Assembly (NCBI GenBank): GCA_051891195.1
Contig: JBJFEZ010000009.1
Span: 1-18,216, forward strand
Direction: 5' to 3'
DNA: 18,216 bases
DNA from: CAG-273 sp051891195
GTDB taxonomy: Bacteria; Bacillota; Clostridia; TANB77; CAG-508
Below are positions 6,495 to 12,806 of the stretch, in pieces. The notes beneath the pieces are model-generated. The model did no database searches, was not told where the DNA came from, and worked only from the letters and a program-made list of their open reading frames with translations. A program made the position numbers and the translations under genes. Within the stretch, counting starts at the first letter, position 1. Every line of letters starts with the position of its first letter.

Positions 6495-6523
6495 ATTATA
6501 TTAAAATTTGGTAAAAAAGTCAA
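6495..6523 (-). promoter_or_regulatory. Predicted promoter of the antisense RNA
   Basis: Read on the minus strand, TTGACT (6523-6518) and TATAAT (6500-6495) are separated by 17 bases. It has no downstream minus-strand protein gene before the shared terminator, so it appears dedicated to the small RNA. Confidence 0.75.
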
Positions 6524-6554
6524 TAATTTTAAAAAAATAATAATTACCTATCTG

Positions 6555-6776
6555 TTATTCCACTCTTCTTTCGCCTCTAGAACTACCACACATTTTTTCA
6601 TATTCCTTGCACTTAATTTTGTATTCTACTTGTTGTGTTAAATAGCGATAATACATATAAGCTTGCTCATATTGTGTTATTGGATTAAACATATTAGGGT
6701 CACCCATAATTGGGTCGCAACCAATATCATAATTCATATAAGGTGGAAAATTAAAATTAACATCATTTTTATCCAT
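6555..6776 (-). CDS. Hypothetical 73-residue protein
   Basis: I do not recognise the family. The first half is rich in Asn, Asp, Pro, Met and Tyr (FNFPPYMNYDIGCDPIMGD). The second half is a likely helix (ITQYEQAYMYYRYLTQQVEY) followed by a Cys- and Lys-rich end. There is no signal peptide or membrane segment. Composition and the position downstream of ylbJ on the same strand are compatible with a small spore- or coat-associated protein, but that is a guess from context. The ribosome-binding site GAAGGGA lies about 12 bases upstream of the ATG. The gene is separated from ylbJ by 214 bases. Confidence 0.7.
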   Translation of the reverse strand: MDKNDVNFNFPPYMNYDIGCDPIMGDPNMFNPITQYEQAYMYYRYLTQQVEYKIKCKEYEKMCGSSRGERRVE

Positions 6777-6990
6777 AATAACTCACATTCCCTTCAAACA
6801 GATTTCAAAAAACGTTACTTTTAAATAATTTTTATACATTTTATTCTTTAAATAATAAAATATTCTTAAAGCAAAAGCTAAAAATATGTATAAAAAATAA
6901 AAAGAAGAGCACAATAATAATACCTCACAAAATACATTATATAAAAGCTCTTGTTTCATTTAATATGGACAGGGGCTTTTTTAAATACAA
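6777..6990 (-). other. Intergenic stretch between ylbJ and the 73-residue gene
   Basis: No convincing gene is present. On the minus strand AAGAGC (about 6950) can pair with GCTCTT (6903-6908) before a T-rich tract, a possible loose terminator for ylbJ. On the plus strand a better hairpin pairs 6951-6962 (AAAAGCTCTTGT) with 6977-onwards ACAGGGGCTTTT-like sequence through G-T pairs and ends in a T run, but no plus-strand gene leads into it. Confidence 0.4.
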
Positions 6991-7956
6991 TTATAAATTA
7001 AAATGTAAAAATGGTATAAACTCAAGAGCAATAAATGTATAAAAAGCAGCAAAAACGCCTTGTAATAATTTGCCTAATATATATGGTTTTATAGATAATT
7101 TGTTTTTACTAACAATACTAAAAACTTGCAACAAAATAGATATACCGCCAAAACCTAGTAGAAATGCGCATATAATAATATTAGTAGATATTGTTTTTAA
7201 AGAAGTATTTGCTACCAAACTTACACCATTGGTTAATTCTATAATTCCAGCTAAAAATGATTTTAATAATTCTTGGGGAATGCCTATTAATGAAGTAAAT
7301 GGAGATAAAATATTTGCTAATCCACTTAAAATATAACTTTCATTTAAAATAGAAATAATAACAGAAAATATAACTACAAATCCACCTATCATTAAAATGG
7401 TAGAAATAGAGTTTGTAATGCTTTTACCTAATATTTCTCCTAAGGATGAAAAAGCAACATATTTGTTAGAACTTTGATTAAAATTAGATTTATAGCTATT
7501 AACTAAAGTTTTTTTAGACATAAACTTTGAAGTTATACCAACACTTATACAGGCAAGAATATGTGTAATAAAAAGTAACACCCCTATGGTAGTACTACCA
7601 AATAAGCTAATTCCTATAGTTCCAATAATAAACAACGGACCAGAGTTATTTGTAAAGCTAAGCATTCTTTCAGCCTCTTCCTTTGTACAGATACTGTTTT
7701 CTACAAAGTTAGAAACAATTTTAGCACCAACAGGATAACCGCTAATAAGTCCCATTAAAAATGCAAAAGCACCTTCGCCAGGAACATTAAAAAGTGGCCT
7801 CATAATAGGATTTAAAAGTTTTCCTAAATAGGAAACTATACTAGTATTATTCAATAATTCAGTAGAAACAAAAAAAGGAAAAAGAGAAGGAACAACTGCT
7901 GTAGCCCATAAAATAAGTCCATCTTTAGCAGCTTTTAAATTAGAACTAGAAAACAT
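6991..7956 (-). CDS. ylbJ: Sporulation integral membrane protein YlbJ
   Basis: YlbJ is a polytopic membrane protein of the nucleoside-transporter-gate type needed for spore cortex formation in Bacillus. The family signature is clear: LWATAVVPSLFPFFVSTELL, GLISGYPVGAKIVSNFV, LSFTNNSGPLFIIGTIG, and later ANILSPFTSLIGIP and GFGGISILLQV. The ATG at 7956 has no ribosome-binding site and would remove the first membrane segment. The frame stays open upstream and encodes YSLKRNGLSILFCLFCIGLV, a natural first helix. However, no ATG, GTG or TTG is found in frame there. Either an unusual ATT at 8076 (preceded by GAGGGTG) is used, or a T is missing from ATGTTTC near 8063, which would give a start at 8066. 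The full protein is about 358-361 residues, slightly short for the family. Confidence 0.88.
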   Translation of the reverse strand: MFSSSNLKAAKDGLILWATAVVPSLFPFFVSTELLNNTSIVSYLGKLLNPIMRPLFNVPGEGAFAFLMGLISGYPVGAKIVSNFVENSICTKEEAERMLSFTNNSGPLFIIGTIGISLFGSTTIGVLLFITHILACISVGITSKFMSKKTLVNSYKSNFNQSSNKYVAFSSLGEILGKSITNSISTILMIGGFVVIFSVIISILNESYILSGLANILSPFTSLIGIPQELLKSFLAGIIELTNGVSLVANTSLKTISTNIIICAFLLGFGGISILLQVFSIVSKNKLSIKPYILGKLLQGVFAAFYTFIALEFIPFLHFNL

Positions 7957-8130
7957 TACAAGCCCAATACAAAATAAGCAAAATAAAATGGAAAGACCAT
8001 TTCTTTTTAAAGAATATACCCATATTTTAATATTGCTTTGCTTTCTAGTATTATAAAAAGAAACATTACTAAAAATACTAACACCCTCTTTATATATTAT
8101 ATTAATATATACTAAAATATAATAAAAGTA

Positions 8131-8159
8131 TTCTAAAATAACAAAAATAGTGATATAAT
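8131..8159 (+). promoter_or_regulatory. Predicted promoter of mfd
   Basis: An extended -10 element, TGATATAAT with TATAAT at 8154-8159, has only a weak TTCTAA 17 bases upstream. The TGN extension would compensate. Transcription would begin near 8166, leaving a short leader. Confidence 0.6.
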
Positions 8160-8190
8160 ATTAGGGTAATTATTGAAAAGGAAAAGCAAA

Positions 8191-11100
8191 ATGAACTTTT
8201 TAATTAAACAATTAGAAGAAAATAAAAAGTTTCAAGAACTTGTAGAGCAAATAAAAAATAAAATAAGTCCGATAGCTGTATCGGGCTTAACTGACGTAGA
8301 AAAAATGCATATTTTAGCAGGTATTTCAAATAGCAATAAACAATCAATAATATTATTAACATATAACGAAATACAAGCAAGAAAGCTATTGCAAGACTTA
8401 AAAAAATTTACATCAAATGTATATTATTTTCCTAAAAGGGAAATTGTAGCATATGATTATATTGCCCAAAGTAAAGAGATAGAATATAAAAGAATAGATG
8501 TATTAAATAAAATGTTTTTAGCTCAAAAACAAAAACAGCAGATAGTAGTAGTTACAACTATAGAAGCCATTATGCAAAAAATGATTTCAAAAGAAGAACT
8601 ATATCAAAATATAATTAACTTTGAAATTGGAAAAACATATTTATTAGATAATATAAAAGAAAAACTAATAAATTTAGGATATGAAAGAAGTGACTTAATT
8701 GAAAATAAAGGACAGTTTAGTATTCGTGGTGGAATAGTAGATGTTGGGCTTTCCGAAAAAGTGGGTGTTAGAATTGAGTTTTGGGGAGATGAAGTTGACT
8801 CAATAAGATTTTTTCAAATATCTTCACAAAGGTCAACTGAAATGCTTAAAGAAATTACTATATTTCCAGCACACGAATTAATTGTACAAGATCTTCCTAA
8901 AGCCATTAAAAATATAGAAACAAAATATAAAAATGAATTAGAAGATATAGAAGCTATAAAAAATGGAGATTACACAAACAAAATAGATAAATATTTTAAT
9001 GAGTTTTATGAAAAGCAAGAATCATTTATAGATTATATTACTAAAGAATATTTACTATTATTAGATGAAAAATCTAAAATTGAACAAAGAAAACAAAATA
9101 TAATAGAAGACAATAATAAATTAATTACATCATTAATAGAAAAAGAAAAATTTGTACCACAAGCAATACAAAATATTAGTGAGTTTGAATATAACTTAAA
9201 AGAAAAACAAATAATATATTTAGAGCAAAATGATATTTTAAAAAATATACAAAAATATTATTTTGAAACAAGAGAAGTAAACTTTTATAATTTAGAGCTT
9301 GATATACTAATTTCGGACATAAAAAATTATCAAAAAGCTAAAAAAAAGGTAATACTTTTGGGTGGTAATGAAATAAATGCTAAGAAATTGTGCGAAGTTT
9401 TAAAAGAAAATCAAATAAATTATAAATATGAAGAGACTCCAAATAATGTAAAAGATGGAGAAATTATAGTAACTTTAAGCAGTTTTTCATCAGGATTTGA
9501 AAACTATGACTTAAATTTAGTTGCAATAAGTCTTCAAAATAATTTTGCAGAACCAGTAAAGAAAAAGAAAAAATTTTCAAATACCTTTAAAGAAAGCGAA
9601 AAGATTGTATTTGCAGATTTAGTTCCAGGAGACATAGTAGTACATCAAACACACGGTATAGGACAATTTATAGGGGTAAATACTATTACAGCAGATGGAG
9701 TTACAAAAGATTATATAAAAATTAAATACAAAAATGATGATATGCTATATGTTCCTACAAACAGTTTAGACAGTGTTAGAAAATATATTGGCGGTGGAGA
9801 AAATGCATCTCCTAAACTTAACAAATTGGGTGGAAAAGAATGGAGTGCAACTACTAATAGGGTAAAGAAAAACCTACAAGAGATTGCAAAAGACTTAGTG
9901 GAATTATACGCAAAGCGTCAAAAAATACAAGGATTTAGTTTTTCTAAAGATACACCTTGGCAAAATCAATTTGAAGATAGTTTTCCATATACTGAAACAG
10001 AAGATCAATTACGCTGTATTGAAGAAGTAAAAAAAGATATGGAAAAGCCATTCCCAATGGACAGACTATTATGCGGAGATGTTGGATATGGTAAAACAGA
10101 AGTGGCTATAAGAGCAGCTTTCAAAGCAGTTATGGATCAAAAGCAAGTAGCTTATTTAGTTCCAACAACAATTTTAGCAAATCAACAATATGAGGAATTT
10201 AAAAACAGAATGAGCGAATTTGCTATGAGGGTAGAATTATTAAACCGTTTCAAAACAAAAAAAGAACAGGAAGAAATTATTAAAAAATTAAAACTTGGAG
10301 AGGTAGATGTAGTAGTTGGAACACATAGACTACTTAGTCAAGACGTTAGTTTTAAAGATTTAGGGCTTTTAATTATAGATGAAGAGCATCGTTTTGGGGT
10401 AAAAGACAAAGAAAAAATAAAACAATTAAAAACAAATGTAGATGTACTAACAATGACAGCAACACCAATTCCTAGAACTCTTCATATGTCTATTGTTGGG
10501 GTTCGTGATATGTCTGTTATATATGAACCTCCACATAATAGAAAGCCAGTACAAACCTATGTATTAGAATATGATAAAGAAGTTATTTCAGAAGCTATAA
10601 CAAGAGAACTAGAAAGAAATGGACAGGTATTTTACTTATATAATCAGGTGGAAAATATTGAAAAAAAGGCAGATGAAATATCAAAATTAGTTCCTGAAGC
10701 AAAAGTAGGGTATGCACACGGAAAAATGTCAGGAAGAGAATTAGAAGAAATAATGCAAAGTTTTATAAATCACGAAATAAATGTATTGGTTTGTACAACC
10801 ATATTAGAGTCAGGAATAGATATACCAAATGCTAATACAATAATTGTAGAAAATGCAGATAGACTAGGACTAGCACAGCTTTATCAAATTAGAGGTAGAG
10901 TGGGAAGAAGTGACAAACAAGCATATGCATATGTAACATATAAAAGAGATAAATTACTATCAGAAGTTGCCAACAAGCGTTTAAAAGCCATAAAAGAATT
11001 TACAGAATTTGGGTCAGGATTTAAAATAGCTATGAGAGACTTAGAAATACGTGGTGCAGGAAGTATGCTTGGAGAAATGCAACACGGGCATATGGAGCAA

Positions 11101-11619
11101 GTTGGGTATGATACTTATTGCAAGCTATTAGATGAAGTTATAAAAGAAATGCAAGGAATAGAAGTACAGGTAGAACAAGACGTACAAATAGACTTATCTA
11201 TTTCAAGCTATATACCAGATAATTTTATTGAAAATAGCAGTCAAAAGATTGAAATATATCAAAATATCGCTCTATGTAGAACAGAAGAAGAACTACAAAA
11301 TGTAATAGATGAAGTTATTGACAGATATGGTAAAATACCAAAAGAATTAGAAAACTTAATTGAAGTAGCAAGAATAAAACAACTAGCTAGAAAGGCAAAT
11401 ATATTAAAAGTATCACAAAGAGAAAGTAATGTAGTGTTTTACTTTATAAAAGAAAATGTAAAGCCTGAAATGATAAATATTTTAATTAAAAAATATCCTA
11501 TGCAAATCAAATTTTCTAATGGAATAGAGCCATATGTTACTTTAAAAATTAAAGAAAACACAGACAAAGATATAATTAAGAAAATTAAAGAATTTTTAAA
11601 TGAGGTTATAGAAATTTAG
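8191..11619 (+). CDS. mfd: Transcription-repair coupling factor Mfd
   Basis: Mfd is an ATP-dependent translocase that releases RNA polymerase stalled at DNA lesions and recruits UvrA. The 1142-residue product shows every expected module. A UvrB-like N-terminal region includes ENKGQFSIRGGIVDVG (near residue 170). The RNA-polymerase-interacting CarD-like domain is near residue 476 (VPGDIVVHQTHGIGQF). RecG-like helicase motifs follow: Walker A GDVGYGKTEVAIRAAF near 630, IIDEEHRFGVKDKEK near 730, TMTATPIPRTLHMS, and motif VI YQIRGRVGRSDKQAYA. A C-terminal TRCF domain completes it (IDLSISSYIPDNFIENSSQK). The ATG at 8191 is preferred to the in-frame TTG at 8173 because AAAAGGA lies 9 bases before it. 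The TrmH-family gene follows after 14 bases, so the two are probably co-transcribed. Length is normal. Confidence 0.97.
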   Translation: MNFLIKQLEENKKFQELVEQIKNKISPIAVSGLTDVEKMHILAGISNSNKQSIILLTYNEIQARKLLQDLKKFTSNVYYFPKREIVAYDYIAQSKEIEYKRIDVLNKMFLAQKQKQQIVVVTTIEAIMQKMISKEELYQNIINFEIGKTYLLDNIKEKLINLGYERSDLIENKGQFSIRGGIVDVGLSEKVGVRIEFWGDEVDSIRFFQISSQRSTEMLKEITIFPAHELIVQDLPKAIKNIETKYKNELEDIEAIKNGDYTNKIDKYFNEFYEKQESFIDYITKEYLLLLDEKSKIEQRKQNIIEDNNKLITSLIEKEKFVPQAIQNISEFEYNLKEKQIIYLEQNDILKNIQKYYFETREVNFYNLELDILISDIKNYQKAKKKVILLGGNEINAKKLCEVLKENQINYKYEETPNNVKDGEIIVTLSSFSSGFENYDLNLVAISLQNNFAEPVKKKKKFSNTFKESEKIVFADLVPGDIVVHQTHGIGQFIGVNTITADGVTKDYIKIKYKNDDMLYVPTNSLDSVRKYIGGGENASPKLNKLGGKEWSATTNRVKKNLQEIAKDLVELYAKRQKIQGFSFSKDTPWQNQFEDSFPYTETEDQLRCIEEVKKDMEKPFPMDRLLCGDVGYGKTEVAIRAAFKAVMDQKQVAYLVPTTILANQQYEEFKNRMSEFAMRVELLNRFKTKKEQEEIIKKLKLGEVDVVVGTHRLLSQDVSFKDLGLLIIDEEHRFGVKDKEKIKQLKTNVDVLTMTATPIPRTLHMSIVGVRDMSVIYEPPHNRKPVQTYVLEYDKEVISEAITRELERNGQVFYLYNQVENIEKKADEISKLVPEAKVGYAHGKMSGRELEEIMQSFINHEINVLVCTTILESGIDIPNANTIIVENADRLGLAQLYQIRGRVGRSDKQAYAYVTYKRDKLLSEVANKRLKAIKEFTEFGSGFKIAMRDLEIRGAGSMLGEMQHGHMEQVGYDTYCKLLDEVIKEMQGIEVQVEQDVQIDLSISSYIPDNFIENSSQKIEIYQNIALCRTEEELQNVIDEVIDRYGKIPKELENLIEVARIKQLARKANILKVSQRESNVVFYFIKENVKPEMINILIKKYPMQIKFSNGIEPYVTLKIKENTDKDIIKKIKEFLNEVIEI

Positions 11620-11633
11620 AAAGGAAAGTTAAG

Positions 11634-12350
11634 ATGCAAATAATTTCTAGTAAAGATAATGAGCAAATTAAATATATTAAAAAGTTAAAAGATAAAAAAT
11701 TTAGAGATGAAACAAACGAATATATTGTTGAAGGAATAAAACTAGTAAGAGAAGCAATAGAAGAAGAGGCTAATATAAGAACAATAGTTGTTTGTGAAGA
11801 TTGCGAAAATATAGAGGGATTTGAACAAGCATTATTATATGAAATTGCCAAATATAATTGTATATATGTTACTAAAAAACTTTTTCTTTCTATAACAGAC
11901 GTTGTAAATCCACAGGGAGTTTTAGCGGTAGTAAAAAAAGAAGACAGCATTGAAAAAATAGACTATAAAGAAGATATAATACTAGCTTTAGATGGCATAC
12001 AAGACCCTGGAAATTTAGGAACAATACTAAGAACTGCAGACAGTGCAAACCTAAAACAAATTATTTTATCAACAGACTGTGCAGACCCATATAATCCAAA
12101 AGTAGTACGTTCTACAATGGGAGCAATTTTTAGAATGAATATTATAACTACAAACAACTTAGTAAAAACTTTGCAAATGTTAAAAAAGCATAAATTTGAA
12201 GTAGTGGCTACTTCACTAGATACAGACCAGAGTGTATATGATATAAAATATAATAAAAAAGTAATAGTTATAGGAAATGAAGCAAAAGGAGTTTCTAAAG
12301 AAGTTCAAAATATAGCAGATCAAAAAGTAAAAATACCAATGCTTCGGTAA
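11634..12350 (+). CDS. TrmH/SpoU family RNA methyltransferase, frameshifted near the C-terminus
   Basis: This SPOUT-class enzyme transfers a methyl group from S-adenosylmethionine to a ribose 2'-OH in rRNA or tRNA. An N-terminal substrate-binding domain (residues 1-100, ISSKDNEQIKYIKKLKD, YIVEGIKLVREAI) is followed by the SpoU domain: motif 1 ILALDGIQDPGNLGTILRTA and motif 2 VIGNEAKGVS. Motif 3 begins at KIPM and is then cut by a premature stop. Deleting C12345 restores LGKTESLNASVAAGIMIYEY and the frame to a natural end at 12429. Motif 3 forms the trefoil knot and binds the cofactor, so the protein as written would be inactive. The substrate cannot be told from sequence; it resembles the YsgA-like group. 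The ribosome-binding site is GAAAGGAA. Confidence 0.88.
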   Translation: MQIISSKDNEQIKYIKKLKDKKFRDETNEYIVEGIKLVREAIEEEANIRTIVVCEDCENIEGFEQALLYEIAKYNCIYVTKKLFLSITDVVNPQGVLAVVKKEDSIEKIDYKEDIILALDGIQDPGNLGTILRTADSANLKQIILSTDCADPYNPKVVRSTMGAIFRMNIITTNNLVKTLQMLKKHKFEVVATSLDTDQSVYDIKYNKKVIVIGNEAKGVSKEVQNIADQKVKIPMLR

Positions 12351-12429
12351 AACAGAAAGTTTAAATGCCTCTGTAGCAGCAGGAATTATGATTTATGAAT
12401 ATGTAAGAGAAAAGATAAAAAAAGATTGA
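12346..12429 (+). pseudogene. Out-of-frame 3' end of the TrmH/SpoU gene
   Basis: From GGT at 12346 the shifted frame reads GKTESLNASVAAGIMIYEY and ends VREKIKKD at the TGA of 12427-12429. This is the conserved SpoU motif 3 and terminal helix, so the sequence remains under coding constraint or was intact very recently. The TGA overlaps the TTGACA element of the next promoter. Confidence 0.85.
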
Positions 12430-12454
12430 CAAATACTGTAAAATGTGTTATTCT
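12426..12454 (+). promoter_or_regulatory. Predicted promoter of the plus-strand small RNA
   Basis: A perfect TTGACA (12426-12431) and TATTCT (12449-12454) are separated by 17 bases, with a TGT extension before the -10. Transcription would begin near 12461. There is no protein gene downstream on this strand before the terminator at 12503. Confidence 0.75.
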
Positions 12455-12460
12455 AATAAT

Positions 12461-12532
12461 AGCTTAAGCAAACTCGTTGAAAATCAAAAGAGCTTATATG
12501 TAAAGTAGGTATTCCCAGTACCTACTTTTTAT
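12461..12532 (+). ncRNA. Predicted small RNA of about 70 nt, candidate type I antitoxin
   Basis: The RNA begins AGCTTAAGC and ends in a strong terminator. TAAGC (12465-12469) can pair with GCTTA (about 12492-12496), presenting GTTGAAAATCAAAAGA in the loop. Its bases 12481-12491 (AAATCAAAAGA) are perfectly complementary to codons 3-6 of the convergent 26-residue peptide mRNA. The next TATATG pairs with the bases just before and at its start codon. The terminator loop TTCCCAG is complementary to the loop of the peptide mRNA terminator. No open reading frame of useful length is present. Ends are inferred from promoter and terminator. Confidence 0.65.
12503..12532 (+). terminator. Terminator of the plus-strand small RNA
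   Basis: AAGTAGGTA (12503-12511) pairs perfectly with TACCTACTT (12519-12527) around the loop TTCCCAG and is followed by TTTTTATTT. Confidence 0.85.
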
Positions 12533-12565
12533 TTATTATATAGAAAAACGGATTTTATATTAACT

Positions 12566-12604
12566 ACTTAAAAATAAAAAGTAGTAGTTTCCCAGACTAC
12601 TACT
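12566..12604 (-). terminator. Terminator of the 26-residue peptide mRNA
   Basis: Read on the minus strand, AGTAGTAGT pairs perfectly with ACTACTACT around the loop CTGGGAA (positions 12604-12580) and is followed by TTTTTATTTTT. It starts about 20 bases after the peptide stop codon. The two terminators face each other across about 35 bases, so the transcripts need not overlap. Confidence 0.85.
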
Positions 12605-12625
12605 CCGATTATGTACTTTTATACA

Positions 12626-12706
12626 TTAATCTTTCTCGTTGCCTTTTTCATTATTTTGACCTAATAATAGGACTAATAAGAAAAAAATCAAATCAAAAGA
12701 AGTCAT
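12626..12706 (-). CDS. 26-residue hydrophobic peptide, candidate type I (Fst-like) toxin
   Basis: The peptide opens MTSFDLIFFLLVLLLG (one short hydrophobic segment, residues 4-16) and ends in a charged tail, QNNEKGNEKD. This is the architecture of Fst/Ldr-type membrane toxins, which are usually 25-35 residues. I do not see sequence identity to a named member. An excellent ribosome-binding site (AAAGGAGGTG) lies 6 bases before the ATG but is enclosed in a hairpin at the 5' end of the predicted mRNA. The gene has its own near-consensus promoter and terminator. A convergent small RNA is complementary to its start-codon region and to its terminator loop. Codon use is typical of the genome. An alternative is a regulatory leader or a small membrane-protein subunit, but the dedicated antisense partner favours a toxin. 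Confidence 0.65.
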   Translation of the reverse strand: MTSFDLIFFLLVLLLGQNNEKGNEKD

Positions 12707-12712
12707 ATATGC

Positions 12713-12732
12713 ACCTCCTTTCTAAAAGAGGT
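12713..12732 (-). promoter_or_regulatory. 5' hairpin sequestering the toxin ribosome-binding site
   Basis: On the minus strand ACCTCTTT (12732-12725) pairs with AAGGAGGT (12720-12713) around a TAGA loop, seven Watson-Crick pairs and one G-T pair. The whole Shine-Dalgarno sequence is in the stem, and the predicted transcription start falls at the base of the stem. A comparable 5' stem-loop limits translation of fst. Confidence 0.65.
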
Positions 12733-12738
12733 ATATAT

Positions 12739-12767
12739 ATTATATTGTAATATTTGTACCTATTCAA
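12739..12767 (-). promoter_or_regulatory. Predicted promoter of the 26-residue peptide gene
   Basis: Read on the minus strand, TTGAAT (12767-12762) and TATAAT (12744-12739) are separated by 17 bases. The -35 element touches the T tract of the asnS terminator, so read-through from asnS into the toxin gene should be low. Confidence 0.8.
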
Positions 12768-12796
12768 TAAAAACTTGTCGACAAAAAGTGACAAGT
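12768..12796 (-). terminator. Terminator of asnS
   Basis: Read on the minus strand, ACTTGTC (12796-12790) pairs with GACAAGT (12779-12773) and is followed by TTTTTATT. It lies just after the asnS stop codon. Confidence 0.75.
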
Positions 12797-12806
12797 CTTT
12801 ATTAAT

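Larger units (their letters stand above)
12481..12711. repeat. Two pairs of direct repeats shared by the convergent transcripts
   Basis: Pair A is 12481-12500 (AAATCAAAAGA then GCTTATATG) and 12690-12711 (AAATCAAAAGA then AGTCATATATG). Pair B is the hairpin AGTAGGTA-TTCCCAG-TACCTACT within 12503-12527 and AGTAGTAGT-TTCCCAG-ACTACTACT at 12580-12604. The repeats are direct in the DNA but are transcribed from opposite strands, so each pair produces complementary RNA segments. Confidence 0.8.

Noticed and set aside
6841..6912. A 23-codon hydrophobic frame on the minus strand starting GTG (LFFLFFIHIFSF) with GAGGT upstream
   Set aside because: The T-rich sequence makes hydrophobic frames likely by chance, the start is GTG, and no convincing promoter or antisense partner is present. 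It also overlaps the probable ylbJ terminator.
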